Source of the DNA: Massilia sp. UMI-21
Lineage (GTDB): Bacteria > Pseudomonadota > Gammaproteobacteria > Burkholderiales > Burkholderiaceae_D
Length of the DNA stretch: 64,000 nucleotides
Direction: 5' to 3'
Assembly (NCBI GenBank): GCA_015277795.1
Contig: CP063848.1
Span: forward strand, 2,480,001-2,544,000
Positions 49,924-59,266 of this stretch are shown here, piece after piece (positions within the stretch are counted from its first letter, which is position 1; the number at the start of each line of letters is the position of its first letter). The notes under the pieces are model-generated. The model worked only from the letters and a program-made list of their open reading frames with translations. It did not search any database and had not been told where the DNA came from. Made by a program: the position numbers and the translations under genes.

Positions 49924-51449
49924 CTGTTGTTCCTTTGGATAGAAGCGGGACGCGAGCCGCCAAGCTGGGCTGGCCGAGCCTGGATCTCGACGCGCTGCGG
50001 CGGGTAGCCGAAGCCGTCCGGCGCACGGGCGTATTCGATTTGCTGGCTGTAGCGGAGCACCACCGCGCCGCCGGCGGCCACCAGTTGCGCGGGGGTGACC
50101 TGCAGGCGCCGATCGGCGCGCAAGATGACTTCCCCGACCGCGCACTCGAGCATCGCTGGAGCGACTAGAATTCGGCGCCCGGCAAGTAGTCGCGCCTCGC
50201 CACTCGAGATCGCCAGCCCGGCACCCGCAACCGGAATCCGCCTGGTGACGCGCATTTCTACGTTGCCCCCGCTGAGCGAAAGCGCAGCCGGTGACACGGC
50301 AATCGCGTAACTGCCTGCCGCCGGCGCAGGCGCGTACTGGAACTGGAGCGTTCCGGCCGTCACAGCCATGTCGACAGGGGCAACGGTGAGGCGGCGCGAT
50401 GCGCGCAGCTGCGCGGCGCCGGTCTGCAGCGTCAGGCCAGCAGCGGTAGCCGAAATAAGGCGCGCCGCCTTCAGTCCCGCGCCACCGCCAGTCAGCATCA
50501 GCGCGCCTGGCTGAACACCAAGCTGTCTGGCGGCCCGCAGAGTGACACTGCCACCACTGACCGCCATAGCCGCCGCCTGAACGCCGACGCGGCGCGACAC
50601 GCGCATTGCCACTTCGCCGCCGCCGAGCAGCAGGGCGGCTGGGGTCACAATCAGCGCCGAGCCACCAGGAGCCGTTGGCGCACCTACCTCGCCACCATTC
50701 GGAGCGGCGAATAGCTGCCATTGGGCAGCCGAAAGTGAGGCGACTTCTCGCGCGTCGAGTACGCGCGAGAAGTGATGCTGACTATAGATAATGCAGTTCG
50801 GATTCCGTGTCGCATTTTCAATCGATTCCGAACCGATCGAAACGTACTCGGTCCCAGTCGGCGTTACATTCGCGTCACCAGATGCGCTGTACGAGGCCTC
50901 CAGATCGAGCAGCACTTGCCCGTCGGCGGCGACGCGCAAGCGAACGATTCGCCCTTCGCCACGGTAGATCGACGCGGCAATGATGATGCGCTTGCCGTAC
51001 AGCGATGAGGCGCCAATCGCAAATGTCCTGGATGAGCTTACCCCGCCAATCCTGAAATTCAACGTCAGCCCATCGACCGATGTTCGATCAAGGGTCAGCC
51101 ATGAATCGTTTTGCGTCGTCGTTCGCCAGAGGCCGCCAATGGCCGGCGCATTGCCAGAATATGCCCCCGACAGCACCAGGTCGAAGACGACAGTTTGGTC
51201 ACCGACGAGCGCGCCAGACAGCCCGGCGGCACTCACGAATGCAGCCGAGTTTACGGCACGATTGTCGTAGGCCAGGCCGCCGTCAAACGCCTTGATCGAC
51301 TGAGCCGACCCGCGGCCGGACATGCCCTGCCCGGAGATCACATCGCGCACGCCCGCGCCGGCCTGCATCGAAAGCACGAGCCCGAGCGTCAGGGGATTGC
51401 GCGTGTTGATGCGTACACGACCTTGCGGCTGATAGCGCATGACACGCAT
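49920..51449 (-). CDS. Phage structural protein with LamG-like domain and nine 22-residue repeats
   Basis: 509 residues. Residues 20-240 look like a concanavalin/LamG-type domain. From about 265 to 470 there are nine units, eight of about 22 residues and one longer, with pattern I/L-x-V-x-P-A-A-L-x-L-x-G-G-x-V-x-L-R-x-x-R-R. It is placed between head-decoration-sized genes and the connector, an unusual place for a fibre-like protein, so it may decorate the capsid or portal vertex. Confidence 0.7.
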   Translation of the reverse strand: MRVMRYQPQGRVRINTRNPLTLGLVLSMQAGAGVRDVISGQGMSGRGSAQSIKAFDGGLAYDNRAVNSAAFVSAAGLSGALVGDQTVVFDLVLSGAYSGNAPAIGGLWRTTTQNDSWLTLDRTSVDGLTLNFRIGGVSSSRTFAIGASSLYGKRIIIAASIYRGEGRIVRLRVAADGQVLLDLEASYSASGDANVTPTGTEYVSIGSESIENATRNPNCIIYSQHHFSRVLDAREVASLSAAQWQLFAAPNGGEVGAPTAPGGSALIVTPAALLLGGGEVAMRVSRRVGVQAAAMAVSGGSVTLRAARQLGVQPGALMLTGGGAGLKAARLISATAAGLTLQTGAAQLRASRRLTVAPVDMAVTAGTLQFQYAPAPAAGSYAIAVSPAALSLSGGNVEMRVTRRIPVAGAGLAISSGEARLLAGRRILVAPAMLECAVGEVILRADRRLQVTPAQLVAAGGAVVLRYSQQIEYARAPDGFGYPPQRVEIQARPAQLGGSRPASIQRNNR

Positions 51450-51451
51450 GA

Positions 51452-51823
51452 TTACCCCTTGGCGAACAGAACGGCTTTAAACGTGACAGGGTTCGTCGTG
51501 TTTCCGTAGCAGATCATGCGGACGTAGGATGCGGCGCTGGGAAGATCGATCAGGCCAGTGGTTTCGCTGTTTGCGGTCACATCGCCGCCGCCACTCCACA
51601 AGTCTGAGATGTTGGTTCCATCGTTTGCGTCGGAAACCTGCAGCGTGAACTGGCCCTGCACGCCGGGGGCGCTGCTGCCGTTCTTCACACTCCAGGCGAT
51701 ATCGCCGCCATTGAACGTGCGCACATCCACCCACGCGCCCGTGGTCGCCGGTGCGGCCTTGGTCCCGCCAGTCGATGCCGCTGCGGCCAGGATCGTTACA
51801 GTCGAGCGGGTAGGTGCGGTCAT
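51452..51823 (-). CDS. Small phage virion-like protein
   Basis: 123 residues, beta-rich: T-T-G-A-W-V-D-V-R-T-F-N-G-G-D, then Q-F-T-L-Q-V-S-D-A-N-D-G. Looks like a compact beta-sandwich, as in capsid or tail decoration proteins. Coupled to its neighbours. No named family. Confidence 0.65.
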   Translation of the reverse strand: MTAPTRSTVTILAAAASTGGTKAAPATTGAWVDVRTFNGGDIAWSVKNGSSAPGVQGQFTLQVSDANDGTNISDLWSGGGDVTANSETTGLIDLPSAASYVRMICYGNTTNPVTFKAVLFAKG

Positions 51824-52239
51824 TTCTCGGTTCCATCAGGGTTGTACATGGCGGTCTCGACATCGAGTCGAGTCACCAGATCGGGCTTGCGGGCCAGGGC
51901 CTTGAGCTGCTCGATGTGCGCTTCACTCAGGATGCCGGCAAGGGCAAGCTGATCCAGCAGGGCATGCGCCCCGGGATCGCCGATGTCCAGCCCGGCATCT
52001 TGCCCGAGGAAGCGCAGCGCATAGGCGACAGCGACGTTTTGCGGCGCCGCGGTTTCGAGCGCTGTCAGGATCGCCGCGCCGTCCTGGCACTGCGTCAGAA
52101 CCGCTCGAGCGGTGATGAAGCGCTGCTTCGAGACGAGCGGCGCGCTTGCGTTGAGCGCGGCGGCCAGGCCGTCCAGATCGCGCGCGGCGCGCAGGTCAGC
52201 CAGTTCCGGGCGCGCCAGGATGCGGTCGCGGATGCTCAT
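51820..52239 (-). CDS. Unknown phage protein
   Basis: 139 residues, all-helical in look, soluble. It contains D-I-G-D-P-G-A-H-A-L-L-D-Q-L-A near the middle. Starts three bases after the stop of the gene before it. No family recognised. Could be an assembly factor. Confidence 0.6.
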   Translation of the reverse strand: MSIRDRILARPELADLRAARDLDGLAAALNASAPLVSKQRFITARAVLTQCQDGAAILTALETAAPQNVAVAYALRFLGQDAGLDIGDPGAHALLDQLALAGILSEAHIEQLKALARKPDLVTRLDVETAMYNPDGTEK

Positions 52240-52241
52240 GG

Positions 52242-52661
52242 TCAGGCCAATGTCAGCACGCCGGCGGCCGCATCGAAGTCGACGGTGACGGACTCGCCGT
52301 CGAGCAGCGTGATGCTGTCACCACGGTCAACGAAGCCGACCAGGGGCTTGCCGGTAGCGGTGTCGTTGTAGACGACCGCATAGCGGAACGGGCCGATCGA
52401 GCCTCCGGTAGCGGTGATCACTTCGTCGGCAATCGTGACCTTGGCCGTGCCGCCGGCTTCGGTCAGGGTGACCGAGTCGAGCGCGTAGCCGCCCGCCACG
52501 TAGCCACCGCCGGCCGCTACCTGGGTGATGTCAGCCAGGACGGCATTCGTTGCGACCGGCGCCGTATTGGTCAGCGCGACCTTGAGCACGTGCGCGCCGA
52601 AGTCGTGCTTACCGCGCAGCACCTGCTCGGCGAAATCTTGGAACTTCTGGAGTGTGGGCAT
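52242..52661 (-). CDS. Phage capsid-decoration-like protein
   Basis: 139 residues, beta-rich with V-A-L-T-N-T-A-P and F-R-Y-A-V-V-Y-N-D-T-A. That motif pair is common in phage minor proteins coded after the major capsid gene. ATG 52661 has AAAGG upstream. Probably on the virion; exact role not known. Confidence 0.65.
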   Translation of the reverse strand: MPTLQKFQDFAEQVLRGKHDFGAHVLKVALTNTAPVATNAVLADITQVAAGGGYVAGGYALDSVTLTEAGGTAKVTIADEVITATGGSIGPFRYAVVYNDTATGKPLVGFVDRGDSITLLDGESVTVDFDAAAGVLTLA

Positions 52662-52756
52662 GTGCTGCCTTTCGGTATTCGGTGAGGCCGCCGGCACTCG
52701 GCGAGCGGCAGGGGATTACTTCAGCGATTCGGCGTAGGTGACGGCGGCCGGATCGG

Positions 52757-52927
52757 TTATTTCTTGGCGCGGGTGGGTTTGGCCGGCTCGGCGCCTTCCG
52801 GCGCATCCGCGGCGCCCAGCGCGATAGCCGCAGTCTCCAGCTCGGGCGGGCATTCGTCGCCGGCCTCGTACTGGACCGGGTAGATCTCGCCGTCAGGCAC
52901 GCCCAGGAATGGCTTGGTGAGTTTCAT
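52757..52927 (-). CDS. 56-residue phage protein
   Basis: Begins M-K-L-T-K-P-F-L-G-V-P-D-G-E-I-Y-P, with an acidic middle and a Lys/Pro tail. The ATG at 52927 has GGAG; the frame is open farther (53026), but that stretch includes the terminator hairpin, so the short form is chosen. Found near capsid genes; function unknown. Confidence 0.7.
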   Translation of the reverse strand: MKLTKPFLGVPDGEIYPVQYEAGDECPPELETAAIALGAADAPEGAEPAKPTRAKK

Positions 52928-52940
52928 CGTTACTCCAAAT

Positions 52941-52965
52941 GAAAAAGGCCACCCGAAGGTGGCCT
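52941..52965 (-). terminator. Intrinsic terminator after HNH gene
   Basis: On the minus strand AGGCCACC-TTCG-GGTGGCCT followed by five T. It ends the HNH transcript and cuts the late operon unless polymerase is modified. Confidence 0.9.
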
Positions 52966-52992
52966 CATGTGACTTGTTGTACTTCGCTTTGG

Positions 52993-53547
52993 CTAGCCGT
53001 AGCGAGCCAAAATCTCTTTGGCCCACGCGACTAAGTCCGCCGGACGCTGGCCGGCAGGCTGCATGGTCACCCAGAGCTCGAGATTCTCGGGGCGGTTATC
53101 TGACCTGACCCCATTTATATGGTGGACGTTTTCACCAGGGAGAAGGTCACGCCCGAGCATTTCAGCCATTACAGCGCGATGTTCATGCACCTGACCTGAG
53201 CCTCTTGCCTGCGGGTGCGATGGATCGGACCAACATACGTAGCCGAGTCGATCGATCCGCTTTGCTTTCGTGCGAACTCGCGCTACCGGCGCATCCATAT
53301 CGCGGCCACTCTTGCGACGCATATAGTGCGCGCCACACAAGCCGAAAGCCGAGCCGGGCTCGGTGACTCCATCGCATCCTGGATGCCTGCAGGGGGAGCC
53401 GACCGGCCGACGCTCCGAAGCTTTTGGCTTCATCGGTCCGCCGGCAAGAGGATCGCCGTGCTTCCTAAAGCGAGTGTAATGAGCGGAGCAATAACCTCTT
53501 GCTAGAAAAGGCATCCCGCAGTCTTCGATCGAACAAATTCCCGCCAT
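52993..53547 (-). CDS. HNH endonuclease with zinc-finger repeats, probable homing type
   Basis: 184 residues. Two C/H clusters (C-S-I-E-D-C..C-S-A-H-Y and C-R-H-P-G-C..C-G-A-H-Y) precede an HNH domain: H-R-A-V-M-A-E, V-H-H-I-N-G and N-R-P-E-N-L. This two-finger HNH type is common in free-standing homing endonucleases of phages. It sits alone between the capsid gene and small head genes, with its own terminator, as an inserted selfish gene would. Confidence 0.85.
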   Translation of the reverse strand: MAGICSIEDCGMPFLARGYCSAHYTRFRKHGDPLAGGPMKPKASERRPVGSPCRHPGCDGVTEPGSAFGLCGAHYMRRKSGRDMDAPVARVRTKAKRIDRLGYVCWSDPSHPQARGSGQVHEHRAVMAEMLGRDLLPGENVHHINGVRSDNRPENLELWVTMQPAGQRPADLVAWAKEILARYG

Positions 53548-53616
53548 TCAGCCCTCGCATTGTCAGCCTTTACTTTACATCACAAAGGCCGACAATGCTG
53601 AGTTTGCCTACATCGC

Positions 53617-54885
53617 TTAGGCGGCTGCGATCCGCATAAACTTCATGCATTCGGGATTTTCCAAACCACCACCCACCCGTTTAGTTGTATAAAACATTAC
53701 GTAAGGTTTTTTCGTGTATGGGTCTCGGAGCACGCGCACACCCACGCGGTCCAGGATCTTGTACGCGCGCTTGAAGTCGCCGAAGGCGATCGACAGGGCG
53801 TTGGCGGCGACGCCCGGCATGTCCGGGATGTCGGCGATCGCGTAGCCGGCCAGGGTCGACGGCTGTCCGGCCTGCAGCGACGGCTGCCACAGGTAGTTGC
53901 CGTCCGAATCCTTCAGCTTGCGGATGCGCAGCATCGTGTTGCGGTTCATGGCGAACTTGGCGTTGCCGGTGAAGGTCTCGGGCAGGGCATAGACCAGGTC
54001 GAGGATCGAGTCGCCGGTGATGCTGCCGACGGCGCCCGAGCCGATGACTTCAATGCCGCCCAGCGGGTGCAGGCCGGCGCCGCCGGCAGCATAGGTCAGC
54101 AGGCCGCGTGGCTTCTTGGTGCCGTCGCCCGAGACGAATGCCTTACCTTCCTGGTAGGCGAACTCGACGTCGACTTCGCCGGCCAGCCACTGCTCGATGT
54201 CGATCTCGCTGTCATCCAGCATCTGCTGGGTGGCCGAGGGGTTCGCGTAAATCTCGCCCCAGCTGTAGCCCTGTTTGGCAAGCTTCGAGGTTTCGGTTTC
54301 GCCGCGGACGTCTTCCTCGCCGACCCAGCCGGAGGTGGTGCCACGCTTGTTGACCAGCTTCTCGTAGCCGGTGCCGCCCACTTTCTGAACGCTGCACAGC
54401 GAACGCATCGGCGACACGATCACGAGCTTGTCGGTGACCGTGCGGTCCCATTCCACCGGCGAGGTGAAGCCGCCGTCTTCGGCGACGCCCTTGTTCAGGG
54501 CCGCTTGCACGTCGCCACGGCGCATGTGTGCCTGGAACGCGTCGCTGTATTCCTTGTCCTTGACCTGGCGCCCGCCACCAGAGCCCATTTCCATTGCGGC
54601 CATTTTGGTGTTGCTGGCGTCAATCGCGGCCTGCAGGTTCGCGATGTCAGCGTTGATCTTCTCGACTTTGCTCGCCTGGAGTGGGTCGTTGATGCCGGCC
54701 TTCAGGTCGGCGAGCTGCTTGGTGTGCTCGTCCTTGAAGGTGGCGAACGCCTGCTGCAGCGAGGCGACGAGCTGGGTGACGTTGCCGCCATCGGCGCGCA
54801 CGCCACTGACAATGCCGCGCGGCGCCGGCTTTGCTGCGACGGCCAGTTCAGCAGCCTTCGCCAGCATGATGCGATTGTTTTTCAT
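53617..54885 (-). CDS. Major capsid protein, HK97 fold
   Basis: 422 residues. Residues 1-110 are a helical delta/scaffold region (coiled coil F-K-D-E-H-T-K-Q-L). The mature part begins about K-D-K-E-Y-S-D-A-F and has G-G-F-T-S-P-V-E-W, L-L-T-Y-A-A-G-G and the final R-V-G-G-G-L-E-N-P-E. The neighbouring ClpP-like protease would remove the N-terminal region. Complete. Confidence 0.95.
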   Translation of the reverse strand: MKNNRIMLAKAAELAVAAKPAPRGIVSGVRADGGNVTQLVASLQQAFATFKDEHTKQLADLKAGINDPLQASKVEKINADIANLQAAIDASNTKMAAMEMGSGGGRQVKDKEYSDAFQAHMRRGDVQAALNKGVAEDGGFTSPVEWDRTVTDKLVIVSPMRSLCSVQKVGGTGYEKLVNKRGTTSGWVGEEDVRGETETSKLAKQGYSWGEIYANPSATQQMLDDSEIDIEQWLAGEVDVEFAYQEGKAFVSGDGTKKPRGLLTYAAGGAGLHPLGGIEVIGSGAVGSITGDSILDLVYALPETFTGNAKFAMNRNTMLRIRKLKDSDGNYLWQPSLQAGQPSTLAGYAIADIPDMPGVAANALSIAFGDFKRAYKILDRVGVRVLRDPYTKKPYVMFYTTKRVGGGLENPECMKFMRIAAA

Positions 54886-54889
54886 TGCT

Positions 54890-55741
54890 TTACCCTTTCA
54901 GAGTATTCAGGAGGTTCTGAAGCGAGGCTTCAACTTGGGTGTCGCTGCCAGCGCCCGGCGTGGCATCGGGTTCTCCGGCAGCGCCCGGCTTGCCGTTGAA
55001 TAGTGCGTTGAGCGTCTCGCGGCGCGCGGCCCGGGAAAGGCCGGACTTCGCCAGCGAGGACTCGACGGTGGCCAGCACCTTCATGTGCTGCGCCGCCTTT
55101 GCGTCCTTGGTGATCGCCGCACGATCGAGCTTGCCGGTGGCGAAGCCCTTGGCGACAGCGTCGGATGCGTTGATGTAGGTTTCGTCGTCCATCATCTTCG
55201 CGATTTCCTTGGCGTCCATGCCGGTGCGCTCCGCGTAGAGGTCGCGCATAGCGTTGTCGAACGGCTCAAGGTAGGCGGCAGCTTCAGCCATGTCATGCCG
55301 GTTGCCGGCGGCGACCACCCAGGCGTTGTGGATCATCAGGTGCGTCCCTTCGCCCATGTTGATCTCGTCGCCGGCCATGGCGATCACGGAAGCGGCCGAA
55401 GCGGCAATACCCATGACGTTGACCGTGACTTTCTTCGAATGGGCGCGCAGCAGGTTGTAGATCGCCACGCCTTCGAAGAAGTCGCCGCCCGGGGAATTCA
55501 GGTTGACCGTCACCTCGCTGTCGCCAATGGCGCGCAGCGCGGCGCCAATGCGGCGAGCGGTGACACCTTCGCCGTCCCAGGTTTGGCCGATCGGCGCGTA
55601 CATGCTGATCGTCTTGGCCTCATCGCCCGCCGCGGCGCGCACGCCGGGCTCCCAGGCGTCGAGCGCATCCTGGCGCAGATCGAACTGCGCGGTGGCGATG
55701 CGGGCATCAGCCTTGATTTCAGGTAGTTTGATCAGGGACAT
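54890..55741 (-). CDS. ClpP-like prohead protease
   Basis: 283 residues of the S14/ClpP fold. Catalytic Ser115 (G-I-A-A-S-A-A-S), His138 (M-I-H-N-A) and a later Asp. L-N-S-P-G-G-D-F-F is typical. ATG 55741 has GAGGAAAG and was preferred over the in-frame 55780. Overlaps the portal gene by 23 bases. The last 50 residues may act as scaffold. Confidence 0.92.
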   Translation of the reverse strand: MSLIKLPEIKADARIATAQFDLRQDALDAWEPGVRAAAGDEAKTISMYAPIGQTWDGEGVTARRIGAALRAIGDSEVTVNLNSPGGDFFEGVAIYNLLRAHSKKVTVNVMGIAASAASVIAMAGDEINMGEGTHLMIHNAWVVAAGNRHDMAEAAAYLEPFDNAMRDLYAERTGMDAKEIAKMMDDETYINASDAVAKGFATGKLDRAAITKDAKAAQHMKVLATVESSLAKSGLSRAARRETLNALFNGKPGAAGEPDATPGAGSDTQVEASLQNLLNTLKG

Positions 55742-56987
55742 TCGCTTTCCTCGTGAGGGTGCTTTCGAGCGACTCGGCAACCGACTCGCTGCTTTTCGGT
55801 AGTTCTTGGAGGTCGCGGACCTCGTTCGCCTTCATCCAGGGCTGGCTGCCACCGGAGCCCAGCGCCTTCGCGAAGAAGTCAGCTTGGTCTTTTAGCGTGC
55901 CGCGGAGGAGGGCGCGCTCGTTGAACTTGGCGTAGTACAGATCGCGCTCGCGTTCGCTCAGGAGCTTGAGTGCAATCTCGTCTTCCCAAATGTTGAACCA
56001 GTGCTGCAGGCCGTACTGAACGAAGAAGATGCCCAACTGCTCGATGCCGGAGCCCCAGGAGGTGTCGTCCATCATCAGCAGGGGGCGCGGCACGCCGAAA
56101 GCGCGGGCGATTTCCTCGATCTGGTGATTCCGACCCTCCAGCAGCTGCGAGTCATCAGCGGTGTTCGCCCATTTATCGGCCTTGATTCCGTCTTCCAGAA
56201 CCATCCACTTGTGGGCGTTCTCCTGACCCGAATACCGCTCTTCCAGGCTGTCGCGGATGTTTTTGATCTGCTGGTCGTTGAGCTTGCTCGGGTAGGACAG
56301 GGCGCCGCCGGCCATGACGCCGTTCTTGAAGATGCGAGCGGCTGCTTTCTGCGCCTGCAGGGCCAAGCCGATCGATTCCTTCGCCTTTTTTACGCGCGAC
56401 AGCCCGACAAGGCCGTGCTCGTCGTCAGCCAGGTCAGCCAGGTGAAGGATCTCGCGAGCCGGTAACGCGACGATTCCGCCGTCCGGGCGCCGGTATTCGT
56501 AGCGCACGGTGAAGTCGTCGTTCATCTTCGGCGTCACCTTGTCGGAGTCCAGCGGGATGAGCCGGACTACGGTGTTGCCGCGCCAGATCACGCGCGCGTA
56601 GGCGTTCCCCTTGAGCAGGGCGCGTAACTGCATCGTGCTCTTGAATTTGTAGGCGCCCTGGAACTCGTTCGGGCGGCTTTTCAGCACGCGATACAGCGGG
56701 TGCTCGGTCGCGTAGGCTTTCTCGTCGCCCCGGGCCGTCAGGTTCAGCGGCAGCATGCCGATCGACTCGGAAATCAGGCTTACGCAGCGCAGGATCGCCA
56801 TGTTCTCCAGCGAATTTGACGCCGTGACATACTCGCCGCTCGCGGTCTCGCCGCCGCGCATGTATTCCATCAAGTCGGCGCTGGTCAGCGACGCGAACGC
56901 CTGGCCGCCCGCCTTTCGTACCGCCGCTGGACGCGACTCCGCTTCCCGCCAGTGCGATGTGGCGGTTAGAGCGTCGAATAGTTCCAT
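55719..56987 (-). CDS. Portal protein, HK97 family
   Basis: 422 residues. Typical are C-V-S-L-I-S-E-S-I-G-M-L-P-L-N-L, G-N-A-Y-A-R-V-I-W and L-L-M-M-D-D-T-S-W-G-S-G. Forms the dodecameric DNA entry ring. Directly after terminase, as usual. Confidence 0.95.
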   Translation of the reverse strand: MELFDALTATSHWREAESRPAAVRKAGGQAFASLTSADLMEYMRGGETASGEYVTASNSLENMAILRCVSLISESIGMLPLNLTARGDEKAYATEHPLYRVLKSRPNEFQGAYKFKSTMQLRALLKGNAYARVIWRGNTVVRLIPLDSDKVTPKMNDDFTVRYEYRRPDGGIVALPAREILHLADLADDEHGLVGLSRVKKAKESIGLALQAQKAAARIFKNGVMAGGALSYPSKLNDQQIKNIRDSLEERYSGQENAHKWMVLEDGIKADKWANTADDSQLLEGRNHQIEEIARAFGVPRPLLMMDDTSWGSGIEQLGIFFVQYGLQHWFNIWEDEIALKLLSERERDLYYAKFNERALLRGTLKDQADFFAKALGSGGSQPWMKANEVRDLQELPKSSESVAESLESTLTRKANVPDQTT

Positions 56988-56995
56988 GGGGTTCC

Positions 56996-58750
56996 TTAAA
57001 ACATTAAGATGCCGCGGTCGTTGTAGGCGGATTCAACGGGCGCCGCTATGGAATTGACCAGGCCTGCGGCCATCACGGCCGCAATGATCAAGTCGATCCG
57101 GCCCGTAGCCTTTTCCTTGTCCAACTTCCGATTGCCGGCGGCATCCTGGTCGGTCACTGCGTTGCCGGCGCACATCGTCAGCACCTTGTGCCCGTTGTGC
57201 GCCAGCTCGCCGTTGAGCAGCATCGTTTCGAACTGCTCGATGGCCGGGCTCATATCCTTGTAGCCTTGGCCGAAGGGCGTCATTTCCGGAAGGCTGATAC
57301 CGTCGTCGGCAGCCATCTGCTGCAAGTCCTCGATCCGCCAGCGGTCGTAGGCGCAGCCGATGATCTCGAAGAAGTCGCACATGCCAGACAGCTTCTGCAG
57401 GATGATCCGCTTACTGATCGCCCGGCCTGGAGTGGTGTGTAGCAGGCCCTCGGCCTTCCATTGCACATACGGCACTCGGTCCTGATCCGCGCGGCGCTGC
57501 AGATCAGCGTCGGGCAGGTAGGGGTATGGGACCAGCTTCCATGGCTCACCATCCGCGACCGGTTCGACCAGGAAGACCAAGCCGGTAAGGTCGGTCGTGC
57601 TGGCCAGGTCGAGCGCGGCGATTGCGCGACGCCCTCGCAAATCCTCGACGTCGTAGTCGAGCTTCGCCGCCTTCCAAATCTCGTGGCTAATCCAGGGCGA
57701 CTCCGCGTCCGTCCACTGGCAGAAGTTCAGCCGGCGCACCAGCGATTCCTTCGACGGCATGCCTCGAGCTTCGGTCACTTGCTCGCGGATGTACTTGTAT
57801 CCGGGCAGGTTCGCGTCCTGAAGGCTTGGATTCGCCTTCGGCCAGCAATCTTCGCTCTCGAACGGGTCGTCGCCCTCATCAAGTGCGCAGATATAGGGGA
57901 AGAAAGCGTCGTCGATCAACTCCCCGGACGCGACCTTTGCGGCGTACTCGTGCGAATTCCAGCAGGGCGACTTTCGGCTTGCGCCGGCGTTCGTGATGAT
58001 GAAGATCAGCGCCTGGCGCCGGCTCTTCGTACCGGCGCGCAGCATCTCGAGCACAGTCGCCGTCTTGTGCTCGTGGTACTCATCCACAAGCGCCACGTGC
58101 GGCCGTGGCCCCGACTGGCCGTCATCACTACTGATCGGACGGAAGAATGAGCCGGTCTGCAGGTATGCGAGGTTCCAGGCCTTCTCGCCAGTGCCACTCT
58201 TGGTCAGGCGCCTGGACAACTCCGGCGACTGGTCGTGCATGGCCACAGCGTCGCGGAACAGGATCATTGCCTGATCCTTCTTCGTCGCAGCCGAGTAGAT
58301 CTCGGCACGCGCTTCGCCATCGGCCACCAGCCCCTTCATCCCGAATCCAGCGGCTAGCGGCGACTTGCCGCTGCCTTTCGCAGTCTCCACGTAGGCGACA
58401 CGGAAGCGCCGGTAGCCGTCCGAGCCCTTCCAGCCGAAGATGCTGCCCACTACGAACTTCTGCCAGGGCAGGAGGATGAACGGCAGGCCTTCGAAGTCGC
58501 CGCCGTTCAGCTTCAGGACATCCTGGTAGAAGCCGATTGCCTTCAGCGCCGCCGCCAGATCCCACACCAGTCCGCGCTTCGGACCCTCCCTCAGGTCTTC
58601 CAGGTGGCGCGCGCACTGTGCTCGCACATGAGGGCCGGCAATCCGAGTGCCGTCAACAACCTCCTGGGCGTACTGAGTTACCGGGTCAGCCGAAGTACTC
58701 CCCGATCGGGTCTTTCTTGTCTTTGTCGTCGTCATCGGGCTCTTTCGCAT
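56996..58750 (-). CDS. terL: Terminase large subunit
   Basis: 584 residues. ATPase: Walker A V-E-T-A-K-G-S-G-K-S (121-130) and Walker B V-A-L-V-D-E-Y-H-E near 219. Nuclease: A-A-L-D-L-A-S-T-T-D-L near 370 and I-D-L-I-I-A-A near 555. Packs phage DNA. Overlaps the small subunit gene by 65 bases; an alternative ATG at 58735 is possible. Confidence 0.95.
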   Translation of the reverse strand: MRKSPMTTTKTRKTRSGSTSADPVTQYAQEVVDGTRIAGPHVRAQCARHLEDLREGPKRGLVWDLAAALKAIGFYQDVLKLNGGDFEGLPFILLPWQKFVVGSIFGWKGSDGYRRFRVAYVETAKGSGKSPLAAGFGMKGLVADGEARAEIYSAATKKDQAMILFRDAVAMHDQSPELSRRLTKSGTGEKAWNLAYLQTGSFFRPISSDDGQSGPRPHVALVDEYHEHKTATVLEMLRAGTKSRRQALIFIITNAGASRKSPCWNSHEYAAKVASGELIDDAFFPYICALDEGDDPFESEDCWPKANPSLQDANLPGYKYIREQVTEARGMPSKESLVRRLNFCQWTDAESPWISHEIWKAAKLDYDVEDLRGRRAIAALDLASTTDLTGLVFLVEPVADGEPWKLVPYPYLPDADLQRRADQDRVPYVQWKAEGLLHTTPGRAISKRIILQKLSGMCDFFEIIGCAYDRWRIEDLQQMAADDGISLPEMTPFGQGYKDMSPAIEQFETMLLNGELAHNGHKVLTMCAGNAVTDQDAAGNRKLDKEKATGRIDLIIAAVMAAGLVNSIAAPVESAYNDRGILMF

Positions 58751-59162
58751 TCACCTTCGTGCGCGCCGCCGGCGTGAGGCCGAACTCGACCAGGTAGCTC
58801 TTGAATTGCGCGTCGGCCGCTCGGAGCTGATTCACGGCCGGATTCGTTTTAATCAGGGTGCCGCCCTCCGACTGAGTCGTGTAGGTGCGGCCGTCGCGCT
58901 CGATCAGATCGCGGCACGCCAAGATATCGGCGTAGCAGTCGCATAGGCGCTCAAGCGCGAAGCTGTCGGCCTCGGTTAGCACGCCCATTCTGTCAAGAAG
59001 GACAACCAGACGCCCCCATGCCACCTTTGCCTCATCAGCTAGATGCGCGGGGCAGGATGGAATCTGGCGCGCCGGCTTGGGCTCCTTCTTGTTGGTCGCG
59101 CGCTTGCCGGGATTGCCCTTGACCAGCTTCAGCGCGGTCGGTGTAGGGCGGCGTCCGGCCAT
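58686..59162 (-). CDS. terS: Terminase small subunit, P27 family
   Basis: 158 residues. M-A-G-R-R-P-T-P-T-A-L-K-L-V-K-G-N-P-G-K is the standard opening of the P27 family, and A-W-G-R-L-V-V-L-L-D-R-M-G its helix. Recognises the packaging start. The acidic/lysine C-terminus overlaps terL. Confidence 0.93.
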   Translation of the reverse strand: MAGRRPTPTALKLVKGNPGKRATNKKEPKPARQIPSCPAHLADEAKVAWGRLVVLLDRMGVLTEADSFALERLCDCYADILACRDLIERDGRTYTTQSEGGTLIKTNPAVNQLRAADAQFKSYLVEFGLTPAARTKVNAKEPDDDDKDKKDPIGEYFG

Positions 59163-59266
59163 GATTTCAGTCCTAGAAAAAAAGTCTCAATTCGCGGATG
59201 TGCGTAAAGACGGGACGGGCGGTCCCTTCGATTGTTGCCTTGCGGACATTTGATGGGGGGTGGGGG

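Noticed and set aside
59163..59266. G-run near 59250-59268 as a control element
   Set aside because: Short G-rich tract in a GC-rich phage gap; no pairing partner or promoter hexamers found.
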